NCBI GenBank assembly: GCA_946885435.1
Contig: CAMPGL010000042.1
Coordinates: 1-13,576, forward strand
Source of the DNA: an uncultured Brevundimonas sp.
GTDB lineage: Bacteria; Pseudomonadota; Alphaproteobacteria; Caulobacterales; Caulobacteraceae
Direction of reading: 5' to 3'
Length of the DNA stretch: 13,576 bases
Shown here one piece after another: positions 1-6,695 of the stretch. Under the pieces are notes generated by a model. The model was not told where the DNA came from. It searched no databases and saw only the letters and a program-made list of their open reading frames with translations. A program made the position numbers and the translations under genes. The first letter of the stretch is position 1. Every line of letters starts with the position of its first letter.

Positions 1-24
1 GGCGCGGGGGCATGGGGGACTCCG

Positions 25-1524
25 TCATCGCTGGGACCGGGACACCTGGGCCAGCACGGCCTGGAGGCGGGTGACAGACGGGCGGAAGCCCGTCAGGGCG
101 GACTCGAGGCGGTGCACCACCGCCTCGGCCTTGTCCTGGTCGGCCACCCCCGCCACCCCCAGGGCGAAGAAGGTCGACAGGGCGAAGCTGGCCTCGGGCG
201 ATCCCTGGCGGGCCGCCTCCTCGTACCAGTGGAAGGCGCGCGCATAGTCGGCGGGCACGCCGATGCCTTCGGAATACATGACCGCCAGCACCAGCTGGGC
301 CTCGGACGAACCTCGCTCGGCGGCGAACTGGATGGCGCGGACGCGCTCGAGATAGGAGAGGCGGCCTTCCATGGGATGGCCGAGCATGGCCTCGAAGGTC
401 TCGACCTCGCGCTTGGTCATCGAGCTGACGCCGAGCGGGACGCCGGTGGTCACGCCGAGATAGCGGAAGGCCCGGCCGACGTGGACGAAGGGCAGTTCGC
501 CCATGCGCTGCAGCGCGATGTCCGCCGCGTCGCCGCGCGCGCGGCTTTCGTCGGAATGGGGCACGCCTGAGCGCGGAGCCTCGGGCGGGTAGAATTCGTA
601 GGGCGCGACCCAGCGACGGGCCTTGGCCTCCACATAGGCGCCGACGTCGGACCTCTGGGCGGCGGATGCGGCGAAGTCCTGCAGAAGCACATAGGCGCTG
701 ACGTCGCCCGTCTCCATGGCGAGGTAGTTGTAGAGATAGGCGTCGACGTCGTTGCGTTCGAACAGGCTGATGGCGGCCTGGCGGGGCGAGGACCGGCGTC
801 CCTGGCGTCGATCGCCCCGCACCGCATCGCGGGCCTCCTGATTGTCGGCGGGTTCGCCGAACGGGCCGTACATGGCGTCATGCAGGCGGCCCAAGGTGCG
901 GAAGCCTTCGGCGTCCTGGGTCGACAGGACATAGATGACGCGGTCGCGCACCGCTTCGCGCTCGTCGCTCGACATGCGCCGCAGCAGGCTGTCGAGGCGG
1001 GTGTAGGCGCGCCGGCGCTCGAAGCCGCGGCAGTCGTCGAAGCGGGACAGGGGGCGCCAGCCGGCGAACAGGCCGCGGCGGACCCGGGTGTTCACGGGGG
1101 TGAACCCATCATCGTTGGCGAGCGCCATGGCGTACCAGACCGCCGACTCGATGGGGTCGCGGATGTTGTTGTCCGTCTCGGCGATGGCGGCGTAGCGCTG
1201 GCCCAGTTCCAGCTGCGCGAAGAAGTCGCCCCGGAAGGCCAGCCGCCTCAGGCGGCGGATCTGCTGTTCCTGATCGTTGAACTCTGAGGTCCGGGCGTAA
1301 AGGGACGCCGGCCGCGGGCACTGTTCGCTTTCCGCGCTGCCGGGACGGCTTCCTGCCGCGGGCGTCCAGCCCGGCTCTCCGCGGCCGCCGGTGCGATCGC
1401 GGCCGAAATCGCTCCAGTTGCAGCTTGCGACCGCGAGCGCCGCAGTGGCCAGGACGGCGCCGATCGCCACCAGGATCCAGGGGCGACGTCCTCGGCTTCC
1501 ACTGCGCGACCGATCGAACGCCAT
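25..1524 (-). CDS. Sel1-repeat protein, probable lipoprotein, function unknown
   Basis: 499 residues from the ATG at 1524. The N-terminus has a basic stretch (about residues 5-14) and a hydrophobic segment (15-34) ending V-A-S-C, a lipobox with Cys35, so export and lipid anchoring are likely; an uncleaved membrane anchor is the alternative. After a Gly/Pro/Ser-rich linker, residues about 98-136 resemble a Sel1/TPR helix pair. The clearest Sel1 repeat is 405-440 (SEAQL...YSEGIGVPADYARAFHWYEEAARQG), followed by a degenerate one to about 475. The middle 270 residues match nothing I recognise. Sel1 repeats are protein-interaction solenoids, so a scaffold role is possible, but no function is assigned. 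A TTG at 1536 is in frame, but it has no ribosome binding site and would lengthen the n-region. The gene is divergent from the methyltransferase, and a CtrA-like site lies just upstream of the start. Confidence 0.85.
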   Translation of the reverse strand: MAFDRSRSGSRGRRPWILVAIGAVLATAALAVASCNWSDFGRDRTGGRGEPGWTPAAGSRPGSAESEQCPRPASLYARTSEFNDQEQQIRRLRRLAFRGDFFAQLELGQRYAAIAETDNNIRDPIESAVWYAMALANDDGFTPVNTRVRRGLFAGWRPLSRFDDCRGFERRRAYTRLDSLLRRMSSDEREAVRDRVIYVLSTQDAEGFRTLGRLHDAMYGPFGEPADNQEARDAVRGDRRQGRRSSPRQAAISLFERNDVDAYLYNYLAMETGDVSAYVLLQDFAASAAQRSDVGAYVEAKARRWVAPYEFYPPEAPRSGVPHSDESRARGDAADIALQRMGELPFVHVGRAFRYLGVTTGVPLGVSSMTKREVETFEAMLGHPMEGRLSYLERVRAIQFAAERGSSEAQLVLAVMYSEGIGVPADYARAFHWYEEAARQGSPEASFALSTFFALGVAGVADQDKAEAVVHRLESALTGFRPSVTRLQAVLAQVSRSQR

Positions 1525-1544
1525 TCCCCGAACCAAGCTATTTG

Positions 1545-1559
1545 TTAACCATACCTAAA
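1545..1559. promoter_or_regulatory. Candidate CtrA binding site in divergent intergenic region
   Basis: The plus strand reads TTAACCATACCTAAA: a perfect TTAACCAT half-site, then a second half TAAA placed seven bases after the first TTAA. The CtrA consensus is TTAA-N7-TTAA, so one half is perfect and the other has a mismatch. It begins 21 bp upstream of the Sel1-protein ATG (minus strand) and about 105 bp upstream of the methyltransferase start. No convincing -10 element sits at the usual distance on either strand, so it is unclear which gene it serves and whether it would activate or repress. Confidence 0.4.
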
Positions 1560-1571
1560 GACGATGGAGGC

Positions 1572-1601
1572 CGGTCCGGTTCCGGTCAAGCTTACGGACC
1601 G
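1572..1601. repeat. Inverted repeat, 7-bp arms, in methyltransferase leader region
   Basis: CGGTCCG (1572-1578) and CGGACCG (1595-1601) are perfect reverse complements separated by 16 bases. The element lies in the 140 bp divergent region, 63 bp before the methyltransferase start. It is not followed by a T-tract, so it is not an intrinsic terminator. It could be a leader hairpin, an operator, or chance in GC-rich DNA. Confidence 0.3.
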
Positions 1602-1664
1602 TGGGTCGGTGACGCGTGGCCGTGCTATGCCCGGGCGCGGACGATCGACCGGAGAAATTTCCCT

Positions 1665-2387
1665 TTGCAAACCTACGCCCAGATGACGTGGGAAGACCCG
1701 AACGCGCTGAAGCGCTGGGTCCAGAAGCGCCGTCTGAGCGACGCGCTGGCGCAGCTTACGGCCAAGTTTCCTGTGGATAACATCGTGGACTACGGGGCCG
1801 GGGACGGCGCCCTGGCCGCGCTGGCGCACCAACGTTGGCCGAACGCGAGAATCACCTGCTTCGAGCCGGCGCCGCATCTGGCGGCCGAGGCGGAGGCCCG
1901 TCTGCGTAGCCTTCCCGACATAAGGGTCGTCCGCTTTGAGGCGGCGATTCCCGAAGGCGCGGACGTGGTCTTCTGCACCGAGGTGTTCGAGCACCTGCCG
2001 GACGCAGAGGCCGACGCGGCGCTCGACCGCATCGCGTCGATCCTGAAGCCAGGCGGCTGGCTGGTGGTCGGAGTTCCGGTCGAGGTCGGTCCGGTCGCCG
2101 GCCTCAAGGGACTGTTTCGCATGCTGCGTCGGCCGAATGATTTCGACACCCGACCGGGCCATGTCTGGAGGGCGGTGCTCGGCGGATCCTTCGACTATCG
2201 GCCGATGGCCGACATCGCCCAGGGGCGGCGCTATCATCCGCATCACCTCGGCTTCGATCATCGGCGCCTGCGCCAGAAGCTCGCGGAGCGCTTCACACCC
2301 GTGCGCCTGCGCGGCAGTCCCTTCGGCTTCGCCCCTGTGATCCTGAACAGCGAGGCCTATATGACGCTCCGCAAGGAGCCCCGATGA
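1665..2387 (+). CDS. Class I SAM-dependent methyltransferase
   Basis: 240 residues from a TTG start at 1665, chosen because GGAGAA at 1651-1656 sits 8 bases upstream; an ATG at 1683 is the alternative. The Rossmann methyltransferase motifs are in order: motif I VDYGAGDGAL (residues 41-50, SAM-binding glycine loop), the acidic end of strand 2 at ITCFEPAP (63-70), motif II ADVVFCTEVFEHLPD (99-113), and motif III LKPGGWLVVGVP (127-138). The TEVFEHL pattern is typical of Methyltransf_11/23-type enzymes acting on small molecules, lipids or quinones; the substrate cannot be read from sequence. The C-terminal part (about 155-240) is rich in His and Arg (RYHPHHLGFDHRRLRQ). The gene overlaps the next one by ATGA, so the two are translationally coupled. 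Frame openness upstream of 1665 overlaps the divergent gene and is not coding. Confidence 0.85.
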   Translation: MQTYAQMTWEDPNALKRWVQKRRLSDALAQLTAKFPVDNIVDYGAGDGALAALAHQRWPNARITCFEPAPHLAAEAEARLRSLPDIRVVRFEAAIPEGADVVFCTEVFEHLPDAEADAALDRIASILKPGGWLVVGVPVEVGPVAGLKGLFRMLRRPNDFDTRPGHVWRAVLGGSFDYRPMADIAQGRRYHPHHLGFDHRRLRQKLAERFTPVRLRGSPFGFAPVILNSEAYMTLRKEPR

Positions 2388-2878
2388 GCTACGCCGCCCG
2401 CGCCGACCGCCCCGCCGACAAGGCCGAACTCTACGCCGAACTGCACGACGAAATCCTCGCGGTGCTGGACGGAGAGCCGGACCGCATCGCGCGCATGGCG
2501 ACCATGTCGTCGATGCTGGCCGACGCCTTCCCCGCCTTCATCTGGACGGGGTTCTATCTGGTGGACGCCACCAAAGGCGACGAGCTGGTGGTCGGTCCCT
2601 ACCAGGGCAAGCTGGGCTGCCTGCGCATCGCTTTCGGTCGTGGCGTGTGCGGCGCGGCGGCGGCGGAGCGCCGGACACAGCTGGTCGAGGACGTTCACGC
2701 CTTCCCCGGCCACATCGCCTGCGACGGCCGGTCCAACAGCGAGATCGTCGTGCCCGTCGCGGACGCCGACGGCCGGCTGATCGCGGTGCTCGACATCGAC
2801 TCCGACCAGTTCGCCGCCTTCGATCAGACGGACGCCACGGCGCTCGAGCGGCTCGTGAAGTCGGTCTTCACCGTCTGA
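2384..2878 (+). CDS. msrC: Free methionine-(R)-sulfoxide reductase (GAF-fold fRMsr)
   Basis: 164 residues, the usual length for the YebR/fRMsr family. It reduces free L-methionine-(R)-sulfoxide to methionine in the cytoplasm with thioredoxin as electron donor. The single GAF domain carries the family signatures WTGFYLVD (54-61), GPYQGKLGC (71-79), GRGVCG (85-90), HIACDGRSNSEIVVPV (110-125) and LDIDS (136-140). Cys79, Cys89 and Cys113 keep the same spacing (10 and 24) as the three redox cysteines of the Escherichia coli enzyme (84, 94, 118), so the active site looks complete. The ATG overlaps the upstream stop as ATGA, and AAGGAG at 2373-2378 lies 5 bases before it. Pairing with a SAM-dependent methyltransferase could link methionine repair to methyl transfer, but this is inference. 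Confidence 0.93.
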   Translation: MSYAARADRPADKAELYAELHDEILAVLDGEPDRIARMATMSSMLADAFPAFIWTGFYLVDATKGDELVVGPYQGKLGCLRIAFGRGVCGAAAAERRTQLVEDVHAFPGHIACDGRSNSEIVVPVADADGRLIAVLDIDSDQFAAFDQTDATALERLVKSVFTV

Positions 2879-2903
2879 TCACGGCAGGAATCGCGCAGTC
2901 ACA

Positions 2904-2920
2904 CGCGGCAAAATCCGCCG
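2904..2920 (+). promoter_or_regulatory. Candidate ftr enhancer (FlbD binding site)
   Basis: CGCGGCAAAATCCGCCG resembles the ftr elements of Caulobacter flagellar promoters: a GGCAAAA core flanked by C/G, with inverted GCGG/CCGC arms. It is centred about 100 bp upstream of the start inferred from the sigma-54 promoter at 2986-3001, the distance known for ftr sites bound by the activator FlbD. Matched from memory of the motif, not by a scored search. Confidence 0.55.
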
Positions 2921-2928
2921 ACGGGGCA

Positions 2929-2952
2929 TGCTACGCCATGAGTGCTACGCCA
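2929..2952 (+). repeat. Direct repeat TGCTACGCCA x2 between enhancer and promoter
   Basis: TGCTACGCCA occurs at 2929-2938 and again at 2943-2952, 14 bp apart, within the 197 bp region between msrC and fliK. It lies between the ftr-like element and the sigma-54 promoter, where integration host factor often bends DNA in Caulobacter flagellar promoters. The repeats do not match an IHF site. Their role is unknown. Confidence 0.45.
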
Positions 2953-2985
2953 GCTAAGCGACTGTAAATACGTATGGAAGCCGTC

Positions 2986-3001
2986 TGGCGCGTCCGTTGC
3001 T
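2986..3001 (+). promoter_or_regulatory. Sigma-54 promoter of the hook operon
   Basis: TGGCGCGTCCGTTGCT matches the sigma-54 consensus TGGCACG-N4-TTGCW with one mismatch. The invariant GG (2987-2988) and GC (2999-3000) are separated by exactly 10 bases. This predicts a start near 3012 and a leader of about 64 nt before fliK. Class III hook genes in Caulobacter are transcribed by sigma-54 RNA polymerase, so element and genes agree. Confidence 0.85.
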
Positions 3002-3075
3002 TGGGGCGTGCCGAATGATCCGGCGCCGAATGCGCTCGACCCCAGTCCAGGTCGTCTTGGACGTCGAAGCCGCGC

Positions 3076-4401
3076 ATGTCGCCTGTCGAACTCCTGCCCG
3101 CCGCGGGCCCATCTACGCCGATCCCGGCCTCGTCGGGACAGGGCGACGCCGTGGGTTTCGCCGGCCTGCTGGGCGAGCAGGGCCGGCCGGCGGCGCCCCG
3201 CGGCCGACTGGGCGTCGGCCGCGTGCTGGCCGAACAGGCCGAACTCGATCCCCGGACCGCATACTCAGATCCGACGCTCGGGCCGCTGGTCCTGCCCGGA
3301 CTGCTGACCCCGCCGACCAGCCCGCTGGTTCCGGCCGGCGACGGCCGGCACGTCCTGCCGGCCCTGCCCGAGACGCCTCAGGTGCTGCCGGCGCAGCCGG
3401 ACGGCGCCGCTCAGCCCAAGACCGCCGGCCCGCAAGTCCTGCCGGGCGTATCGGACGGAGCCGCTCAGGCGAAGGGTGAGGGTCCGCTCGTCCTTCCCGG
3501 CGTCCCGGACGGATCGTCCGTGGCCAAGACCGAAGGCGCCCTGGTGGTGCCTGGCGATGCGCCGGCCGCGATCGACGACGCCTTGGCGCTCCTGGCCGCC
3601 AGCGGCGTGCAGACGCGGGCGGAGGGCGCGGCCGACGCGGTGCGCCGCGCCGTGGCCCAGGCGCCGGCGGTGGCCGCGGTCGATCCCGGCGACCCGGCCG
3701 CGCCCGAGCTCCCTGCCGAAGGTCCGGCCCTGAGCCTGTCCGCTGACGCGGGCGCCGCCGAGGCCGGGCCCGCTCCTACGGCTCAGGCCACCCCAGCGGC
3801 GACCTCGACCGTCGAGGCCGCCGCCAGGCCCGAAGCGCCGGTGACGCGCCTTGCCGAGGTCGCGACCCAGGAGGACGCCAACGTCGAAGCCCCGGCCGAA
3901 CCGTCGCTCGATCCCCTGCCTGCCGCCGCCCGCGAGTCGGGCGGGCCCCAGCTGGTCCGCGCGGATGGCGCGGCGGCCCAGCGCCTGTCGTTCGACGCCG
4001 TCACCCAGGTCGCGGCCCAGATCATCCGCCGCCTCGAAGGCCGATCGACCCGATTCGAGATGGAGCTGCACCCGGCCGACATGGGTCGCGTCGATGTCCG
4101 CCTCGACATCGACGCGGAGGGCCGGGTGGCCGCCCGGCTCGCCTTCGACAATCCGGCCGCCGCCGCCGATATGCGCGGTCGCGCCGACGAACTTCGCCGC
4201 AACCTGGAGGAGGCCGGCTTCCTGCTGTCCGACGACGCCCTGAGTTTCGCCGACCGCGAGGAGCAGGGCGGCCGCCAGGGTTTCGAGAGCGCTGACCGCG
4301 ACCCGTTCGCCCGCTCCGCGCGCGCGGCCGACGTAGCCGACGTCGAGGCCCAGCCGGCCCTGCGCGCCCTGTCCCGCCTCGGCCTGGACGTGAGGATCTG
4401 A
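3076..4401 (+). CDS. fliK: Flagellar hook-length control protein FliK
   Basis: 441 residues. FliK is secreted through the flagellar export apparatus during hook growth; it measures hook length and triggers the switch of export specificity from hook to filament subunits. The first 300 residues are Ala/Pro/Gly-rich and low in complexity, as is usual in this family. They include three tandem 18-residue units at 101-154 (each starting P-x-V-L-P). The conserved C-terminal Flg_hook domain spans about 300-392 and contains MELHPADMGRVDVRLDI (329-345) and the following amphipathic helices (RADELRRNLEEAGF). A polar C-terminal tail follows. It is the first gene after the sigma-54 promoter, and flgD starts 2 bases after its stop. 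The ribosome binding site is weak (GAAG near 3065). The first in-frame ATG is used as start; a short N-terminal error is possible. Confidence 0.88.
   Translation: MSPVELLPAAGPSTPIPASSGQGDAVGFAGLLGEQGRPAAPRGRLGVGRVLAEQAELDPRTAYSDPTLGPLVLPGLLTPPTSPLVPAGDGRHVLPALPETPQVLPAQPDGAAQPKTAGPQVLPGVSDGAAQAKGEGPLVLPGVPDGSSVAKTEGALVVPGDAPAAIDDALALLAASGVQTRAEGAADAVRRAVAQAPAVAAVDPGDPAAPELPAEGPALSLSADAGAAEAGPAPTAQATPAATSTVEAAARPEAPVTRLAEVATQEDANVEAPAEPSLDPLPAAARESGGPQLVRADGAAAQRLSFDAVTQVAAQIIRRLEGRSTRFEMELHPADMGRVDVRLDIDAEGRVAARLAFDNPAAAADMRGRADELRRNLEEAGFLLSDDALSFADREEQGGRQGFESADRDPFARSARAADVADVEAQPALRALSRLGLDVRI
3376..3555 (+). repeat. In-frame 54-bp tandem repeats within fliK
   Basis: Three consecutive 54-bp units at 3376-3429, 3430-3483 and 3484-3537 encode 18-residue repeats with pattern P-x-V-L-P-x-x-x-D-G-x-x-x-x-K-x-x-G. 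A partial fourth begins at 3538 (ALVVPG). The protein pattern is better conserved than the DNA, where many third positions differ, so the duplication is old and apparently held by selection on protein sequence. Confidence 0.75.
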
Positions 4402-4403
4402 CC

Positions 4404-5186
4404 ATGACCATCGGCGCGATCGGAGCCAACAGCGTAACGGCCGGAGGACGGGCCAACCTGGTCTCGAACTTCGAGACCTTCCTGCAGCTGCTCACCACCC
4501 AGCTGAAGAACCAGGACCCGCTGTCGCCGCTGGATTCCAACGACTTCACGGCCCAGCTGACCCAGATGGCGGGCGTCGAGCAGCAGCTGCTGACCAACGA
4601 CCTGCTTCAGGCCCTGGTGAACCAGGGCACGGGTGGGCTCGATTCCGCCGTCCACTACATCGGCAAGGAAGTGGTGGCGGCGGGCTCCGCGGTCCGGCTC
4701 GACGATGGCGGCGCCACCTGGAGCTACGAACTGGCCACAAACGCGGGCTCGGCCACGCTCGAGGTCCTCGACGCCACCGGCGCTGTCGTCTGGTCGGGCC
4801 CGGCGCCGGAACTCGGATCCGGCGTCCACGACTTCACCTGGGACGGCCGCAACAGCGCGGGGACACAGCTGCCCGACGGCGGCGTCTACAATCTGCGGGT
4901 CACCGCCACTTCGGCAGGCGGCCAGACGGTCGGCTCGCAGGTGCTGATCCGCGGCGTCGTTACAGCCGTCGAGCTCTATGACGGCGTGCCCTACGTCACC
5001 ATCGGCGGCTCCATCCTGCCGATGTCTCAGGTGATCAGCGTCAACCAGCCGCGCGCCCAGGCCGACACAACCGAAGACGACCCGTCCGCCGCCTCGCGCC
5101 TGATGGCGGGGGCGCTCGACCTCCTCAACCCCATCGATGAGCTCGGCTCGCTGGCGAGCGCGCTCAACCCCCTCAAGCTGCTTTGA
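4404..5186 (+). CDS. flgD: Flagellar hook assembly scaffold (hook cap) protein FlgD
   Basis: 260 residues. FlgD caps the distal end of the growing hook so that FlgE subunits can be inserted, and is lost when the hook is complete. The N-terminal FlgD signature is clear: FETFLQLLTTQLKNQDPLSP (23-42) then NDFTAQLTQMAGVEQQ (46-61). Residues about 85-213 form the tudor/FnIII-like region, with VVWSGPAPELGSGVHDFTWDG (128-148), LPDGGVYNLRV (156-166) and a final beta segment ending VISVNQP. A tail of about 45 residues (214-260, ending LNPLKLL) extends past the usual domain end. GAGG at 4392-4395 is the ribosome binding site, 8 bases before the ATG. It is the second gene of the hook operon, and flgE follows after 20 bases. 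Confidence 0.93.
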   Translation: MTIGAIGANSVTAGGRANLVSNFETFLQLLTTQLKNQDPLSPLDSNDFTAQLTQMAGVEQQLLTNDLLQALVNQGTGGLDSAVHYIGKEVVAAGSAVRLDDGGATWSYELATNAGSATLEVLDATGAVVWSGPAPELGSGVHDFTWDGRNSAGTQLPDGGVYNLRVTATSAGGQTVGSQVLIRGVVTAVELYDGVPYVTIGGSILPMSQVISVNQPRAQADTTEDDPSAASRLMAGALDLLNPIDELGSLASALNPLKLL

Positions 5187-5206
5187 ATATCCAGGAGTAG
5201 ACGACC

Positions 5207-6631
5207 ATGAGCATCAACAGCGCCATGCTGGCGGGGGTCTCCGGCCTCACCGCCAACTCCGCCGCCCTCGCCGCGATCTCCGACAACATCGCGAACGTGA
5301 ACACCGTCGGCTACAAGCGCAGCCAGGTGGACTTCCAGACCATCGTGACCGGCGGGTCCGGCGCGCGGGGCTATTCCGCCGGCGGCGTCCTGGCCCATGC
5401 CCGGCACTTCATCACCCAGGAAGGTCTGCTGCAGCGGACCCAGTCGTCCACCGACCTCGGCATCTCCGGCCAGGGCTTCTTCGTCGTCACGGAGAACTCG
5501 GAGAATCTCACGGCCACGGACGCCCGCCTGTTCACCCGCGCGGGCTCCTTCGAGGTCGATAACCTCGGCTATCTGCGGAACTCGGCCGGCCTGTTCCTGC
5601 AGGGCTGGATCGCCGACAGCGACGGTACGATCGAGGTCGACCCGTCCGACCTGTCGCGGCTGGATTCGATCAACGTCGGCTCGGTCGGCGGCGCCGCGGA
5701 GCCGACCACCCGCGTCTCGCTGAACGCCAACCTGCTGTCGAGCCAGCCGCTGTCGGATGAGCTGGCGGCCTATGACGCCCTGACCAACTCCATGTCCATG
5801 TATGACCCGGAAACGGGCGCAGGCGTGCGACCGGACTTCGAGCTGCAGGTGCCGATCTCGGACTCCAAGGGCGGCAAGCGCACCATCGCCATCTCCTTCC
5901 TGAAGAGCGACGTCCCCAACCAGTGGCACGCCGAAATCCGCGCCATCCCGGCCTCGGACGTCGTGTCGGGCGCGGGGCTCGCCAACGGTCAGATCCGCAC
6001 CGGCATCATCGCCTTCACCCAGGACGGCCGCCTCGACGTGGACGCCATGGAGGCGCTGGGCGTCGCCGCCCTGTTCCCCGATCCGGAGAACGCCACCCTG
6101 ACCTTCGGCGCCTCGGACTCCGCTGCTCCGGGCGCGGGTCTGGTGAATTGGGCGCCAGAGCTCGGGGTCGATAACCAGCAGGTCTCCTTCAACCTCGACG
6201 CCGCGGCCGGCGGCTTGACCCAGTACGACAGCCAGTCGGTTGTGCAGGCGGTCATCACCAACGGCACCGCCTTTGGCAACCTGACCAATATCGAGATCGA
6301 CGAGCAGGGCTTCGTCACCGCCATCTTCGACAACGGCATCACCCGCCGGATCGCCCAGGTGGCGCTGGCGACCTTCCCGAGCCCCGACAGCCTGCAGGCC
6401 GTGAACGGCAACGCCTTCCGCGTCTCGGACGGCTCGGGGACCTACAACCTGAAGGTTCCCGGCACCGGCGGGGCGGGCTTCATCGCCCCGAACCAGCTGG
6501 AAGCCTCGACCGTCGATCTGTCGGCCGAGTTCACCGGCCTGATCACCACCCAGCGCGCCTATTCCGCGTCTTCCAAGATCATCACCACCGCTGACGAGAT
6601 GCTCGAAGAGCTCATCCGGGTGAAACGCTAG
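5207..6631 (+). CDS. flgE: Flagellar hook protein FlgE
   Basis: 474 residues. FlgE polymerises into the curved hook, the universal joint between rod and filament. The N-terminal axial-protein motif is present (SGLTANSAALAAISDNIANV at 12-31, then NTVGYKRS). It is followed by the FlgE/F/G core LGISGQGFFVV (84-94) and FTRAGSFEVDNLGYL (109-123). The variable surface domains occupy the middle. The C-terminus has the conserved coiled-coil segment ASTVDLSAEFTGLITTQRAY and ends with SKIITTADEMLEELIRVKR. AGGAG at 5193-5197 lies 9 bases before the ATG. It is the last gene of the fliK-flgD-flgE unit. No obvious intrinsic terminator follows, so some readthrough into sciP is possible. Confidence 0.96.
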   Translation: MSINSAMLAGVSGLTANSAALAAISDNIANVNTVGYKRSQVDFQTIVTGGSGARGYSAGGVLAHARHFITQEGLLQRTQSSTDLGISGQGFFVVTENSENLTATDARLFTRAGSFEVDNLGYLRNSAGLFLQGWIADSDGTIEVDPSDLSRLDSINVGSVGGAAEPTTRVSLNANLLSSQPLSDELAAYDALTNSMSMYDPETGAGVRPDFELQVPISDSKGGKRTIAISFLKSDVPNQWHAEIRAIPASDVVSGAGLANGQIRTGIIAFTQDGRLDVDAMEALGVAALFPDPENATLTFGASDSAAPGAGLVNWAPELGVDNQQVSFNLDAAAGGLTQYDSQSVVQAVITNGTAFGNLTNIEIDEQGFVTAIFDNGITRRIAQVALATFPSPDSLQAVNGNAFRVSDGSGTYNLKVPGTGGAGFIAPNQLEASTVDLSAEFTGLITTQRAYSASSKIITTADEMLEELIRVKR

Positions 6632-6661
6632 GTAAGACCTGAGTAACGCCGATAAATACAG

Positions 6662-6680
6662 TGTTTAAGGGGGCTAAACA
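6662..6680. repeat. Short palindrome upstream of sciP
   Basis: TGTTTA (6662-6667) and TAAACA (6675-6680) are perfect inverted 6-bp arms around AGGGGGC. The AT-rich arms stand out in this GC-rich DNA. The region can also be read as a poor CtrA match, TTAA-N7-AAAC at 6665-6679. No T-tract follows, so it is not a terminator. It is a candidate regulator site about 30 bp downstream of the flgE stop. Confidence 0.4.
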
Positions 6681-6695
6681 AACAATGAGGAACGC

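Noticed and set aside
1425..1664. N-terminal extension of the methyltransferase
   Set aside because: It overlaps the divergent Sel1-protein gene and the intergenic region. The ribosome binding site at 1651 and the start of conserved sequence favour 1665.
2961..2979. AT-richer patch between ftr-like site and sigma-54 promoter as an IHF site
   Set aside because: The position fits, but the bases do not match the WATCAANNNNTTR consensus well on either strand.
3265..4071. Antisense open frame opposite fliK (268 residues)
   Set aside because: GC-rich antisense openness; composition dominated by Gly/Arg with no domain. FliK on the plus strand has a recognised domain.
5027..5929. Antisense open frame opposite flgD/flgE (300 residues)
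   Set aside because: It runs across two well-supported genes and has no recognisable motif; a shadow caused by high GC content.
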